DNA of 64,000 nucleotides from Roseiconus lacunae (GTDB taxonomy: Bacteria > Planctomycetota > Planctomycetia > Pirellulales > Pirellulaceae): assembly GCF_008312935.1 (NCBI RefSeq), contig NZ_VSZO01000008.1:124001-188000 (forward strand), written 5' to 3'. How positions within the stretch are numbered: the first letter of the stretch is position 1; each line of letters opens with the position of its first letter. Made by a program: the position numbers and the translations under genes. Below are positions 10,402 to 20,042 of the stretch, in pieces. Under the pieces are notes generated by a model. The model searched no databases, was not told the origin of the DNA, and saw nothing but the letters and a program-made list of their open reading frames with translations.

Positions 10402-11855
10402 TACATTCCTGCGTCGAGTGAAGTGATATTATCTGCGGACAAGTCGCGATCCAAGATCGCTCCCAATCCGCCGCCTTGTTTCGCCGTGACGATTGATCCG
10501 GCCGCAGTGATGTTGAAGAAGTAGTCCCCCGGCGCGTTCGAGGGCACCGCCGAAACATCGTTGAAGGGATCGGGATAACGCACGATCGGAACCGTCGGGT
10601 AGCTAGGAACGTACGTCCGTGCGGGATAACGCACGGACGATGCGCTGTAGCCAACATTCACTCCAAGTTCCGGTTCGACCGTACTGGTGTCCGTGTTGAC
10701 GTAGCTCAATCGCAAACCGAACTCGCCATCCAATCCCGCGCTAACCACCATCGGCGGCAAGAAGACAGGAAAGTAGGCGGACGCAGGAAGTCCACCCGCA
10801 CCAGGATGAGTTGACTCGTCGAATCGCAAGTCGGCGGCGAGAAAGTCGAACGGATCGGGATCAAAGGGATACTGCTCCGCCGGTGTGCTGCCACTCGGGT
10901 CAAAGTTCTTGATCGTCGGTGAATCAAACCCGATCGGGTTACGTACGAATTCATATGGCCTTCCCCACGCATCCAGAATCTCTGGAATGCCGTCACCGTC
11001 GGTATCTTCGATCTGTGTGTCGGGGATCTTGTCGATTGCCGTTTGTCCGAATAATTCCGTGGTTGCCAAGATCAGATACAAGCACTCCGACGATTCGTGT
11101 TCACGGGTCCAACCGATCGGCGTCGGCGTCGATGAATCGAACGGAATCACACGCGCATCGTGTCGCAAGATTGCTTCGTAAGTCGGGTTGGACGCTTGAG
11201 CAATCGCATCGTACTCGGCGTTGGTAGCAGCACTGGACGCATTACCGCCCCCGTTGACGGCGTAGACGGCATCAATATCCGCAGCCGAAAGCAAGCCCGC
11301 CAACGTCCGCATTCGGTTCCACTGCGGCGGTGGCTTGACCTGAGCGACATTGGGAAGCCATCCGGTGCCGGTTCCAGACGTGTGGTAGGTGCGAAACTGC
11401 AAACTGGTCGGAGGATAAATCAAATCCGCCTGGCACTCCGGTAAAACCAAACGAATCATGTCGCGGCGGGCGAGCAGCGTCAGGCGTGCCCGTTCCTGAG
11501 CCATAAACGCGATCCGCTGTGCATTGGTCGTCAGCCCGCCGGTCCCGGGACCTCCGATCGCCATCGGTCCTGTCAATACACCAGCCTCGACCAGTTGTAA
11601 CCCGCTACGACCGTAAGCCAGACTAAGCGGTGCGAGTGAGACCTCATTGACCCGCGACTGCAACAACTGCCCGATGCTCAGCACGTCAGCTTGAGTCCGC
11701 TTGACGCGAGCCTGCGTCGTCGCCGATGCAAGCGCGTAGGTTAACATGCCGCCAAGGACAACCATGACGGAGATGACAACCAACAGCTCAACCAGTGTGA
11801 ACCCGCGAGAGGTTCGCATGCTGGTCAATCGATAAGGCAGACTCGGTTGCGACAT
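10401..11855 (-). CDS. Prepilin-type N-terminal cleavage/methylation protein, 484 aa
   Basis: The type III signal [20 protein letters not shown] lies at residues 17-36, with Glu at +5, then a helix (residues 40-75) as in pilins. Near the middle is DTDGDGIPEI followed by ILDAWGRPYEF. The DAWGxPY motif and the nearby acidic calcium-type loop are features of GspG-family major pseudopilins, whose C-terminus binds calcium. At 484 residues it is much longer than GspG (about 145). The ATG at 11855 has no Shine-Dalgarno; a second in-frame ATG at 11819 would shorten the leader by 12 residues and keep the signal. The gene lies 46 nt after the GspG-like gene and overlaps the next gene by one base (TAATG). 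Confidence 0.78.
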   Translation of the reverse strand: MSQPSLPYRLTSMRTSRGFTLVELLVVISVMVVLGGMLTYALASATTQARVKRTQADVLSIGQLLQSRVNEVSLAPLSLAYGRSGLQLVEAGVLTGPMAIGGPGTGGLTTNAQRIAFMAQERARLTLLARRDMIRLVLPECQADLIYPPTSLQFRTYHTSGTGTGWLPNVAQVKPPPQWNRMRTLAGLLSAADIDAVYAVNGGGNASSAATNAEYDAIAQASNPTYEAILRHDARVIPFDSSTPTPIGWTREHESSECLYLILATTELFGQTAIDKIPDTQIEDTDGDGIPEILDAWGRPYEFVRNPIGFDSPTIKNFDPSGSTPAEQYPFDPDPFDFLAADLRFDESTHPGAGGLPASAYFPVFLPPMVVSAGLDGEFGLRLSYVNTDTSTVEPELGVNVGYSASSVRYPARTYVPSYPTVPIVRYPDPFNDVSAVPSNAPGDYFFNITAAGSIVTAKQGGGLGAILDRDLSADNITSLDAGM

Positions 11856-11901
11856 TTCAAATCAATGCAAGTGGAACGACACGACGGGGCGACAAGTGCG
11901 A

Positions 11902-13101
11902 TCAGTCCAAGATGTCCTCGAACGTGCCGTCGACGACGTTGCCCATGTTGTCCCGGAAGGGGTTGAGCGATCGCGTGACCAATCCCGTGACATCGAAACG
12001 TTGGATGTCCGGACGAATCAATCCCGCAGGTGCGGTCGCGGTCGCGACCGGCCAAACCGCGGTGCCGTCAAGCTTGAAGTAGATCGGGGCCGAGCCAGGT
12101 GTCGGCGGATCATTCGGCGAATCGTCAAACACGTCGCCGTAAAGCCCATCAAGACCGGGCGCGAGTAACTGATAGGTATTTGGATTTACGAATTCCCAAC
12201 CGGTTAAGGGATCAATCCCAGCGGTGGCATAGTCATTCCCGGTAGGGGGAACCACACCAGGATTGTTGCTATACACCGGGCGGATTCCGTCATAGTCGGT
12301 CGCGCTATCGGAAGTTCGGCGAGCGTAACCGTTGTAAACACCGCTGCCATTGGTGACATCAATCGCGTAGGTTCGTGAATCGAAGTACACGACAGGGCTA
12401 GCGCCCGGCTTCAGTCGATAAACAGGGAAGACATCATTGGGATTGTTGGTTCCGTCATCGTCTTTACTGGCAAATCGATTGGTGTACGACCGAGCGGCTG
12501 CCGGATTCGGCGTGGTCAATGACAACTGATTCGGTTCGAATGAGATCTCAGGAGCGACTCGGTTGGAGTTGTACTCGACATTCGCCGGATCTTCTCGCGA
12601 ACCACTTGGATTGAGGATCGAGAGGGGCCCGCCTTCACCGGTAAATGGGTACTGCGGATCACTGCTGAATCCGCCCAGTGACCAAACCACCGCTTCGGCT
12701 CGATCCATGGCGGTCGGATCGAAGACACTCGTGTTCGTTGGCATCGACGCCATTTGACTGCCGTCGGTGTCGGTGATCGTGTCGCACAGGCGGAACAGCA
12801 GGTTTAATTCGCTTTGTGCGATGTCCGGAAAGATCTTCAAGTAATGACGCTTGACGATGCCCCAATTAGAAAAGTCCGGTGGATAGTCCCCGTACTTGGT
12901 GTAGTACGATTCAATTCCGCTTTCCAAGCTGGTCAATTCGGCTTTCTGGCTCGCTCGATTGGCCGCATTGATCACGCGACCGATTGCGGGGATCGCGATC
13001 GCCGCGATGGCGCCGATGATGGCGATCACGACTAACAATTCCACCAACGTGAAACCGCGTGCGACGGCCTTCCTTGCTCGTTTCAATTTGCTAACTCTCA
13101 T
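11902..13101 (-). CDS. GspG-like pseudopilin, 399 aa
   Basis: The leader MRVSKLKRARKAVARG precedes [20 protein letters not shown], a textbook prepilin signal with Glu at +5 and a Pro at about +22 (AIAIPAI). The helix continues to the segment ELTSLESGIESYYTKYGDYPP, which matches the GspG pattern of a helix followed by YxxxxGxYP. This is the best candidate for the major pseudopilin of the locus. It is more than twice the usual GspG length, with an unrecognised region after residue 120 rich in Asn, Pro and Asp. It directly follows the GspF gene (49-nt gap), as gspG often does in type II secretion operons. Confidence 0.82.
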   Translation of the reverse strand: MRVSKLKRARKAVARGFTLVELLVVIAIIGAIAAIAIPAIGRVINAANRASQKAELTSLESGIESYYTKYGDYPPDFSNWGIVKRHYLKIFPDIAQSELNLLFRLCDTITDTDGSQMASMPTNTSVFDPTAMDRAEAVVWSLGGFSSDPQYPFTGEGGPLSILNPSGSREDPANVEYNSNRVAPEISFEPNQLSLTTPNPAAARSYTNRFASKDDDGTNNPNDVFPVYRLKPGASPVVYFDSRTYAIDVTNGSGVYNGYARRTSDSATDYDGIRPVYSNNPGVVPPTGNDYATAGIDPLTGWEFVNPNTYQLLAPGLDGLYGDVFDDSPNDPPTPGSAPIYFKLDGTAVWPVATATAPAGLIRPDIQRFDVTGLVTRSLNPFRDNMGNVVDGTFEDILD

Positions 13102-13123
13102 GGCTACGCTTCGTGTTTAGATG

Positions 13124-13144
13124 CTAGTGGCTAGCGGCTAGAGA
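13124..13144. repeat. Short tandem 7-bp repeat, CTAG-type units
   Basis: Three adjacent 7-bp units, CTAGTGG, CTAGCGG and CTAGAGA, stand in the 49-nt gap between the GspG-like and GspF genes. No function is apparent; it may be a fragment of an interspersed element. Confidence 0.4.
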
Positions 13145-13150
13145 CTATTC

Positions 13151-14590
13151 TTATGACGACAGGCTGGTAATCAATTCGATCAATGGCATGAACAAACTGA
13201 TCACGATAAACCCGACCGTGACCCCCAGGAACACGATCATGATCGGCTCGATCAACGCCGTCAGACCGTCGGTCATCGTCCGCACTTCCTCGTCGTACGT
13301 GTCGGCGACCTTGTAAAGCATGGTGTCCAGTTCGCCAGTTTCTTCGCCGACGTCGACCATGTTGACGACCAAGTCATTGACGACGCGTCCCTTGATTTTC
13401 ATGGCGTACCAAAGCCCGGCGCCGACGGCGCCCAAGCCGATCCCGTAGGCGGCGATGAACAACAACGTGTCCACCATCCCGTCTTCGTCCAGCTTGGTTC
13501 CTTGACTGGTGATCGCGATCGACAGCAGGATCAACCCCGGGAAGGATCCGAAGATCGCGAAGAAGAACAACGCCATCGGGTGGAAGCCCAACTGGCTATG
13601 ATCCTTCAGCGGCTTACTGATCACTTCCCCTTCGCGGACCGCTTCACTGACTTTGATAAACAGTTTTTCGAAGACCGCGTTCCCCGCCGTCTCGCGCGTG
13701 ATATTCATCGCTTCAAGAATCGGCACGCCACTGCTAACCAATGTCCCGAGTGTCCGCGTCGTCCGTGCGAGCACGTTCTTTTCGAGCAGGCCGCCGAACA
13801 CGGGAACCTTGATGATGAACATGTCAAACCCGATCCGGCCGTGCCGGAACTTCCGCATCAGCTTGACGAACAGCAAGAACATGATCGGCATCACGATCAA
13901 CAACCACCAATAGCTCGACAAGTAGTTGCTCATCGCGATCAACAGCAGCGTCGGCGCGGGAAGTTTCAGTTCGAATTCCTCGAACATTTGCTCAAATGTT
14001 GGGACGATGAAAATCATGATCCCGGTCACGATCAAGATCGCCACCATCGCGACCACGATCGGATAGATCAGCGCGCCTTTGACCTTTCGTTTGAGCGATT
14101 CGGCGCGTTCGAGGAATTCGGCCAGACGCTGAAGAATCGTTTCCAACGCACCACCGGCCTCACCGGCCTTAATCATGTTGACATACAGTCGGCTGAAAAT
14201 TTTCGGCGACTTGCTCATCGCCTCGCTCAACGTCGCCCCGCTCTCGATCTCTTCGCAAACGTCCATCAGCGCGAACTTGAGCTTGCCCGGCTTTTGGTTG
14301 TTTTCCAGGATTTTCAGCGAACGCAAAATCGGTAAACCCGCGTCCTGCAGAATCGACAGCTGACGTGTGAACGCGCAGATGTGCTTGGTCTTTGCACCAC
14401 CGAGAGCGAATCCGCGTTTGCCTTTCTTTCCGCCGGTCTTGGCGGCAGCTTGTTTCTTGACGGAGATCTTCGTGACGAAGTACCCCATCTGCCGAATCGT
14501 GGTTTGCGCTTCTTCTTCGCTGGCAGCGTCGATCTCGTCACGGATCTCCTGCCCCGCGGCGTCCATCGCTTCGAACTGAAAGGTAGGCAT
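13151..14590 (-). CDS. gspF: GspF/PilC inner-membrane platform protein
   Basis: This is the polytopic platform protein that couples the assembly ATPase to pseudopilin polymerisation. The start is placed at MPTFQFEAMDAAGQEIRD, the typical GspF opening, with GAGGG about 9 nt upstream; nine further upstream codons remain open but do not resemble the family. Two T2SSF domains are visible: the first around residues 85-210 with an Arg/Gln-rich segment (ICAFTRQLSILQDAGLPILRSL), then a transmembrane helix (VVAMVAILIVTGIMIFIV), and a second copy in the C-terminal half (ARTTRTLGTLVSSGVPILEAM), ending in a final helix (VFLGVTVGFIVISLFMPLIEL). Its 479 residues are slightly longer than the usual 400, mainly through an N-terminal Lys-rich insert and a region around residues 310-370. 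It sits 119 nt after the GspE gene, the usual E-F-G order. Confidence 0.92.
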   Translation of the reverse strand: MPTFQFEAMDAAGQEIRDEIDAASEEEAQTTIRQMGYFVTKISVKKQAAAKTGGKKGKRGFALGGAKTKHICAFTRQLSILQDAGLPILRSLKILENNQKPGKLKFALMDVCEEIESGATLSEAMSKSPKIFSRLYVNMIKAGEAGGALETILQRLAEFLERAESLKRKVKGALIYPIVVAMVAILIVTGIMIFIVPTFEQMFEEFELKLPAPTLLLIAMSNYLSSYWWLLIVMPIMFLLFVKLMRKFRHGRIGFDMFIIKVPVFGGLLEKNVLARTTRTLGTLVSSGVPILEAMNITRETAGNAVFEKLFIKVSEAVREGEVISKPLKDHSQLGFHPMALFFFAIFGSFPGLILLSIAITSQGTKLDEDGMVDTLLFIAAYGIGLGAVGAGLWYAMKIKGRVVNDLVVNMVDVGEETGELDTMLYKVADTYDEEVRTMTDGLTALIEPIMIVFLGVTVGFIVISLFMPLIELITSLSS

Positions 14591-14709
14591 ACTAAAAAGC
14601 CCTCGGCGGTTCACCACGGCCGGCCCGGCGCATCTGTTAAAGCAGCCGGATCACAACCCGCGGTTCAATCGAATAGTGGTTTGTTAATGTGTGTTTGAAT
14701 CGCGAACAG

Positions 14710-16422
14710 TTACTCGGCCACCGTTTCGCGGACGACTTCGTCCAACGTCGTGACGCCATCAAATGCCATCGACAGTCCTGCGTCGCGAAGGGTAGTCATC
14801 CCGTCACGTTCGGCCTCGTCACGCAATTCATCGGTGGACGAATTTGCCATCACCATTTCACGGATCTTGTCGTTCATAATCATCAACTCGAACAACGCGA
14901 TCCGGCCTTTGTACCCAGTGTTATTGCACTGATCGCAACCGACGCCTTTGAAGAACTTGCGGCCGGCCACGTCTTCCAGCTTCATCCCTAGTTCGAACAA
15001 TAGCTCTTGATTGACCTTGGTTTCTTCGCGGCACTTGGTGCAGATCCGGCGGACCAATCGCTGAGCCAAAATCGCCTCGACGGTCGCACAGGTCATGAAC
15101 GCCGGGATACCCATGTCTTTCAGTCGCGTGATCGTCGCCGGCGCACTGTTGGTGTGAAGCGTGCTGAAGACCAAGTGCCCCGTCAATGCCGCCTGAATCG
15201 CGATCTCGGCGGTTTCCAAATCACGGATCTCGCCGACCAGAATGATGTCGGGGTCCTGCCGCAAAATCGCTCGCAAGCAACTCGCAAACGTCACACCGAC
15301 GTCATGATCGATCGGGATCTGAATGATGCCATCAATGTCGTATTCGACGGGGTCTTCGGTCGTGATCAACTTGTCCTTGATGTCGTTCATTTCCGACAGC
15401 GACGAATACAACGTTGTCGTTTTGCCCGACCCCGTCGGCCCGGTCACCAGGATGATGCCGTTCGGCCGATCGATCACATGGCGGAACGTGCCCATGGTCT
15501 TTTCGTCCATGCCGACGTTTTCCAGCGATAGGTTGACGACCGAACGGTCCAGGACTCGCATGACGACGCTTTCGCCGAAGATCGTCGGAAGCACGCTGAC
15601 ACGCAAATCGACCGGGTGCCCGCCGACCATCAATTCGATCCGACCGTCCTGTGGCAACCGCCGCTCGGCAATGTCCAAATCCGCCATGACTTTGATTCGC
15701 GTCGTGATCGCGAACGCCAAGTGACGCGGGGGAGGAACCATTTCGTACAAGACGCCCTCGGCTTTGATCCGAATCCGAAACTCGTCTTCGAAAGGCTCCA
15801 AGTGAATGTCGCTGGCGTGATCCTTGATCGCCAACAGCAACACCATGTTCAGCAGCTTTCGGACCGGCGCCGAATCGGCCAAAGCCTCGGCATCGGTGAT
15901 GTTGAACTTTTCGCTCTCGAGTGCCGAAACGGCCGCCTTCAGTTCTTCGTCCTCGGCTAACTCCGCGACCAGCTTCTCGACGCTTTCCGATTCGCTGTCG
16001 TAATAACGGTTGATCGTTTGATTGATGTCGCGTTCGGTCGCGACCAACACCTCGATGTCATAACCAAGGAACGTTCGCAATTCGTCTTGGACGCTCAGGT
16101 TCTGCGGGTCGCACGTCGCAACGGTCAGGCAGTTGCCTTCGAAACGAATCGGCACCACGCGATAAAGCTGCGCCATCGTTTCGGTCAGCTTCTCGGTCAG
16201 CTCCGGCGCGAGCTGGATCTCCTCGAGCGAGATCGTCTGCATCCCCATCTGCTCGGCGAGCGCCTGGATCAACTGATCTTCGGTGATCAGCTGCATGTCC
16301 TCGGCAACTTTTCCGAACAGCGCACCGGGCTGCTGTTCCTGTTCTTCGAGCACGATGTCGCGCTGCTCGTCCGTCAAGAAACCGAGGTCAACCAGGATTT
16401 GTCCGATACGACGTGGGGCCAT
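14710..16422 (-). CDS. gspE: GspE/PilB-type assembly ATPase (copy 1)
   Basis: This is the cytoplasmic hexameric ATPase that drives pseudopilus or pilus extension. In order: an N-terminal T2SSE_N/MshEN domain (residues 1-150; GQILVDLGFLTDEQ is typical), a linker, then the catalytic core with the SDIHLEP motif at about residue 204, Walker A GPTGSGKTT at 328-336, an Asp box (TTEDPVE), Walker B IILVGEIRD near 394-402 and the His box (FSTLHTNSA). The zinc tetracysteine is present: CTKC at 461-464 and CDQC at 496-499, which separates GspE/PilB from PilT. Length (570) is normal for the family. The ATG at 16422 has no Shine-Dalgarno but begins where family proteins begin. The gene is followed by gspF and preceded by the PilT-like gene. 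Confidence 0.93.
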   Translation of the reverse strand: MAPRRIGQILVDLGFLTDEQRDIVLEEQEQQPGALFGKVAEDMQLITEDQLIQALAEQMGMQTISLEEIQLAPELTEKLTETMAQLYRVVPIRFEGNCLTVATCDPQNLSVQDELRTFLGYDIEVLVATERDINQTINRYYDSESESVEKLVAELAEDEELKAAVSALESEKFNITDAEALADSAPVRKLLNMVLLLAIKDHASDIHLEPFEDEFRIRIKAEGVLYEMVPPPRHLAFAITTRIKVMADLDIAERRLPQDGRIELMVGGHPVDLRVSVLPTIFGESVVMRVLDRSVVNLSLENVGMDEKTMGTFRHVIDRPNGIILVTGPTGSGKTTTLYSSLSEMNDIKDKLITTEDPVEYDIDGIIQIPIDHDVGVTFASCLRAILRQDPDIILVGEIRDLETAEIAIQAALTGHLVFSTLHTNSAPATITRLKDMGIPAFMTCATVEAILAQRLVRRICTKCREETKVNQELLFELGMKLEDVAGRKFFKGVGCDQCNNTGYKGRIALFELMIMNDKIREMVMANSSTDELRDEAERDGMTTLRDAGLSMAFDGVTTLDEVVRETVAE

Positions 16423-16581
16423 GGAAGCGTTCTTGCTGTGAAGGGAAAATTGAAGCTCGGGAGCGAAGTTGATGTGGTGAGTTCGATGGTTCGATTAAAA
16501 AGGAAACGATGAGGATGCGTGCTGCCGATCAGCCGGTGGGCGTTACCCCCGGTTTAGCCATGCTTCTGCCATGCCTGTGCC

Positions 16582-16605
16582 TTGCTGGCTTGCTGGCTTG
16601 TTGGC
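16582..16605. repeat. Three tandem copies of an 8-bp unit
   Basis: TTGCTGGC occurs twice in direct succession and is followed by TTGTTGGC, a copy with one change. It lies in the 293-nt space between the PilT-like gene and gspE, where nothing else stands out. It looks like slippage-type repeat DNA. Confidence 0.6.
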
Positions 16606-16715
16606 TTTTGCGAAGCGTGATCGACCACACAACAGCGGCCGAAGCTGGGCGACAAGTTTCGCGACCCAATCCTACTGCATGCCTTTCAATCGATTTCGTT
16701 CACCTGCCTATTCGT

Positions 16716-17825
16716 TTATTCGTCATCTGAAATCGGAACCGGCGAGTCATCCAACCCTCGTCGAGCTTGAACAATTCGTTTGGCCAGATCATCCGGCCGG
16801 TGTGCTTTGGAAAGAACGTCTTCGACGCTCACCCGTTCGGCTTTCCAGTGCTGGAACAGTGCGTCGTCCATCAACTGCATGCCGAACTTCGCTCCGGTTT
16901 GCATCGAGCTATTGATCCGGAACGTCTTATTTTCGCGAATCAAGTTGGCAACGCCGGGCGTCACCACCAGGACTTCGTAGGCGGCACAACGACCGCCACC
17001 GATTTTCGGCAACAGGGTTTGGGCGACGACGCCGATCAACGTACTGGCGAGCTGAGTCCGAATTTGGTCCTGCAGGTTCCCGGGGAAGGCGTCGATGATT
17101 CGGTTGACTGTCCCTTGGGCACTGTTGGTGTGTAGCGTGCCAAAAACCACGTGCCCGGTTTCAGCCGCACTGATCGCCGCTTCGATCGTTTCCAAGTCGC
17201 GAAGCTCGCCGACCAGAATCACGTCGGGGTCCTGCCGCAACGCACGCCGGATCGCTTCGGAAAAGCTTGGCACGTCCACCCCAACTTCACGTTGGTTGAT
17301 CGTGCTCATTTTGTGATCGTGATAAAACTCGATCGGGTCTTCGATCGTGATGATGTGGTGGTCCACGGTTTCGTTCAGCAAGTTGATCAAACTCGCCAGT
17401 GTTGTCGACTTACCAGAACCGGTCGGCCCGGTCACCAAGAACAATCCCCGCGGCCGGTGGACCATCTTGACCACCGCTTCGGGAAGCCCCAGTTGCTCCG
17501 GCGTCAACTTGTCGTTGGGAATCTGCCGCAACACCATCGAAATGAAGCCGCGCTGCTTAAACACCGAAACACGGAACCGTGCCAACTCGCCAAACGCGAA
17601 CCCGAAGTCGGTACTACCGGTTTCCTGCAGTTCGCGCTGGCAGCGTTCCGGCGTGATCGACTTCATCAACGCAACCGAGTCTTCCGCCTCTAACGTCTTC
17701 GTCTCCAACTTCCGCATCCGCCCGTGCAAACGAAACACGGGCGGCTGCCCAACGACGATGTGAATGTCGCTGACACCCTGTTTGACGGCCGCTTGGAGTA
17801 ACTTGTCAATTAATACGGTTGCCAT
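16716..17825 (-). CDS. pilT: PilT-like twitching/retraction ATPase
   Basis: This is a hexameric ATPase of the PilT family, which depolymerises type IV pili at the inner membrane. The N-terminal PAS-like part (LLQAAVKQGVSDIHIVVGQP) carries the SDxH motif; Walker A GPTGSGKST is at 133-141; Walker B is DVILVGELRD at about 201-210; the His box GTLHTNSA and a C-terminal AIRRALRQDPD segment are typical. It is 369 residues, the normal PilT size, lacks the N-terminal MshEN domain, and lacks the zinc Cys quartet, so it is not a third GspE. An AAGGA stands 9 nt before the ATG. Its presence with two GspE/PilB proteins suggests retractable type IV pili or a mixed system. The classic AIRNLIRE motif appears as GVANLIRENKTFRI. 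Confidence 0.9.
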   Translation of the reverse strand: MATVLIDKLLQAAVKQGVSDIHIVVGQPPVFRLHGRMRKLETKTLEAEDSVALMKSITPERCQRELQETGSTDFGFAFGELARFRVSVFKQRGFISMVLRQIPNDKLTPEQLGLPEAVVKMVHRPRGLFLVTGPTGSGKSTTLASLINLLNETVDHHIITIEDPIEFYHDHKMSTINQREVGVDVPSFSEAIRRALRQDPDVILVGELRDLETIEAAISAAETGHVVFGTLHTNSAQGTVNRIIDAFPGNLQDQIRTQLASTLIGVVAQTLLPKIGGGRCAAYEVLVVTPGVANLIRENKTFRINSSMQTGAKFGMQLMDDALFQHWKAERVSVEDVLSKAHRPDDLAKRIVQARRGLDDSPVPISDDE

Positions 17826-18281
17826 CGATGGGATCCTTCTTGAGCGTGATCGATCGGTTGCTCGACTCGCACGTTGCCGGAAATCGCAGGGAAGATGAAC
17901 TTCCGCACAGCATTCTGAACCATGCTTGCCCGCTGGCAGTGACGAGTGTTCGAGCGATGTCGTGGATGGCGAGGAGTAGAACAGCTTTTGCCCGAACTGG
18001 CGTTATTATGTTCGCTTTACCTCGAAACTTCAAAAAATGATGGCATGATTAGGCGAAACTTTACGGGCATCCCCCCGTCAGAGCGTCACATCGGACGATC
18101 AATATGCCATCACACAGCCGGACGAATGTCCAGCAGATTGCTATCAACGATAGGCTAGCTCAACGGTAGCCCGACGGCCCGCAAAACGGGCCAAAGCCGC
18201 TTCAAGCGACGTAGGGCAATGCCACGTGAAACAGCCCTCGGGAATGGCCGGTCCACACCAGGGCGAGGCCCTCGCGGCGGC
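17826..18281. other. Intergenic region with two adjacent hairpins (18153-18192)
   Basis: No gene is apparent in these 456 nt. At 18153-18171 GGCTA pairs with TAGCC around a 9-nt loop, and directly after, at 18176-18192, GGCCCG pairs with CGGGCC around CAAAA. They lie downstream of the second GspE gene on the minus strand. There is no T-run after either, so a terminator call is weak. The first hairpin resembles a tRNA D-arm but no acceptor, anticodon or T-arm is present. Confidence 0.4.
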
Positions 18282-20042
18282 CTACAGCGAATCGAGGTCT
18301 TCGACCAAGTGATTGAGCGCAAGAGCCTCCTGTTCAGTCTGCTTGGCAACCCGGTAGACCTCCTCAAAGGTCGTAATCCCACGGGTGACCTTCAGCATCC
18401 CGTCGGCGTAAAGCGTTGACATACCTGACTTTATCGCCTCGACACGGATTGTCTTTGTGTCCGCCCCCTTGAACATCATCTCCCGCAATCGGGAATTGAT
18501 GACCATCAGTTCATAGATCCCGATTCGGCCCCGGTAACCGCTTCGACCACAGTACGGACATCCCTTCCCCCGAGCGAACTCGGCCTGGGCCACCATTTCG
18601 GGCGGCAACTGGCTATCGGCGATCACCGACTCGGTCGGCTGGTAGCGAACCTTACAACGGGGACAGAGCGTCCGCACGAGCCGCTGGGCGAGGACCGCAA
18701 TGACGGAGCTAGCCACCATATAGGACGGGACGCCGATGTCCACCATTCGACTGATAGCACTGGGCGCATCGTTCGTGTGCAGGGTACTAAAAACCAGGTG
18801 TCCAGTTAATGAGGCCTGGATCCCCATCGAAGCGGTCTCGTGATCGCGCATTTCGCCAACCAGGATGATGTTGGGTGCCTGTCGCAGCATCGAGCGAATG
18901 ATGCGGGCGAAGTCGAGCCCGATGCTGTGCCGAACCTCGACCTGATTGATCCCCGGCAGGTAATATTCGACCGGGTCTTCGGCGGTGATGATCTTACGGT
19001 CCGGGCGATTGAGAGCATTCAACGCCGCGTACAGCGTTGTCGTTTTCCCGGACCCGGTTGGCCCCGTGACAAGGATGATTCCGTTGGGCCGTCGAATCAG
19101 TGAGTTGAAGGTTCGGTAGTCGCGTTGACTGAGCCCCAACTGGCGAACGCCGACTTTGATGTTGTCTTTGTCGAGCAGCCGCATCACGCAGGACTGGCCG
19201 TGGTTGGTGGGAATGATACTCACCCTCAAATCGAGCTGTTTGTCCCCCACCGTGATCTTGATCCGGCCGTCGGTCGGGCGACGCTTTTCGGAGATGTCGA
19301 TCTTGGAGAGAATCTTGATCCGTGCGATCAGGGCGGCGAGCATTCGCCGTGGTGCCGACTCACGCTCAACACAAACGCCGTCGATGCGGTAGCGAATCCG
19401 CACACGTTCCTCGAAAGGTTCGACATGAATATCGCTTGCCCGCAACTGAACCGCTTCCTGGATCATTAAGTTGACCAACCGGATAACGGGGGCGCTGCTC
19501 TCGTCACCATCATCTTGGGTCTCGGAGACTTCGCCGGAGTCGGTTTCGGTAAAGTCGATCGCGGTGTCGGTGAATTCCTGAAGCATCGAGTCGGCCGATT
19601 CACCTTCGACCTGGCCATAGTACTGGTTGATCGCCCCCTGGATCGACTCCTTCGGTGCCAATGCGGTTTCGATCTTTCGGTTGAGGATGAATCGCAGCTT
19701 TTCGATCGTTTCCAAATCGAAGGGGTCGGCGATCAGGATCCGCAACGCGCCGTCTTCTTCGGCGTAGGGCAGGACCATGTTTTCCCGCGCCACCGATTCG
19801 GGCACCAATTCGATCACTTCGTCGGCAACGCGTGCTTCACGCAAATCGACGTAGGGGATCTTGTGGAACTTAGCCATCGCCTGAGCCACTTCTTCGGGCG
19901 TGGCGTATTCCATCTGAACCAGGATGGCACCGACTTCGGTCGACGTGTCTTTGGCAACCTGCTCGGCCTCGGAAAGCTGATCCAAACTGATGACGCCATT
20001 ACGAAGCAGCAGATCGGTGTAGTCTTGGATAGCTCGACTCAT
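18282..20042 (-). CDS. GspE/PilB-type assembly ATPase (copy 2)
   Basis: A second full-length GspE/PilB ATPase of 586 residues. The N-terminal MshEN-like domain (YTDLLLRNGVISLDQLSEAE onward) is followed by an acidic linker, the SDIHVEP motif, Walker A GPTGSGKTT at 327-335, TAEDPVEY, Walker B IILVGEMRD and the His box FSTLHTNDA. The zinc site is CPRC plus CPYC. I place the start at MSRAIQDY (20042) because family members begin there; the frame is open 35 codons further upstream. It differs clearly from copy 1 in linker and N-terminus, so it is a diverged paralogue and not a recent duplication. It is first in the minus-strand gene row, 456 nt upstream of the PilT-like gene, so it may have its own promoter. 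Which ATPase serves pilus and which serves secretion cannot be told here. Confidence 0.9.
   Translation of the reverse strand: MSRAIQDYTDLLLRNGVISLDQLSEAEQVAKDTSTEVGAILVQMEYATPEEVAQAMAKFHKIPYVDLREARVADEVIELVPESVARENMVLPYAEEDGALRILIADPFDLETIEKLRFILNRKIETALAPKESIQGAINQYYGQVEGESADSMLQEFTDTAIDFTETDSGEVSETQDDGDESSAPVIRLVNLMIQEAVQLRASDIHVEPFEERVRIRYRIDGVCVERESAPRRMLAALIARIKILSKIDISEKRRPTDGRIKITVGDKQLDLRVSIIPTNHGQSCVMRLLDKDNIKVGVRQLGLSQRDYRTFNSLIRRPNGIILVTGPTGSGKTTTLYAALNALNRPDRKIITAEDPVEYYLPGINQVEVRHSIGLDFARIIRSMLRQAPNIILVGEMRDHETASMGIQASLTGHLVFSTLHTNDAPSAISRMVDIGVPSYMVASSVIAVLAQRLVRTLCPRCKVRYQPTESVIADSQLPPEMVAQAEFARGKGCPYCGRSGYRGRIGIYELMVINSRLREMMFKGADTKTIRVEAIKSGMSTLYADGMLKVTRGITTFEEVYRVAKQTEQEALALNHLVEDLDSL

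Noticed and set aside
13502..14335. Plus-strand frame of 277 codons, His/Asp/Arg/Gln-rich
   Set aside because: It lies fully antisense inside gspF and mirrors its codons; a shadow of the real gene.
18151..18230. tRNA-like D-arm (TAGCTCAACGGTAG) followed by a hairpin
   Set aside because: No anticodon loop of proper size, no GTTCGA-type T-arm and no acceptor pairing could be found, so this is a chance match.
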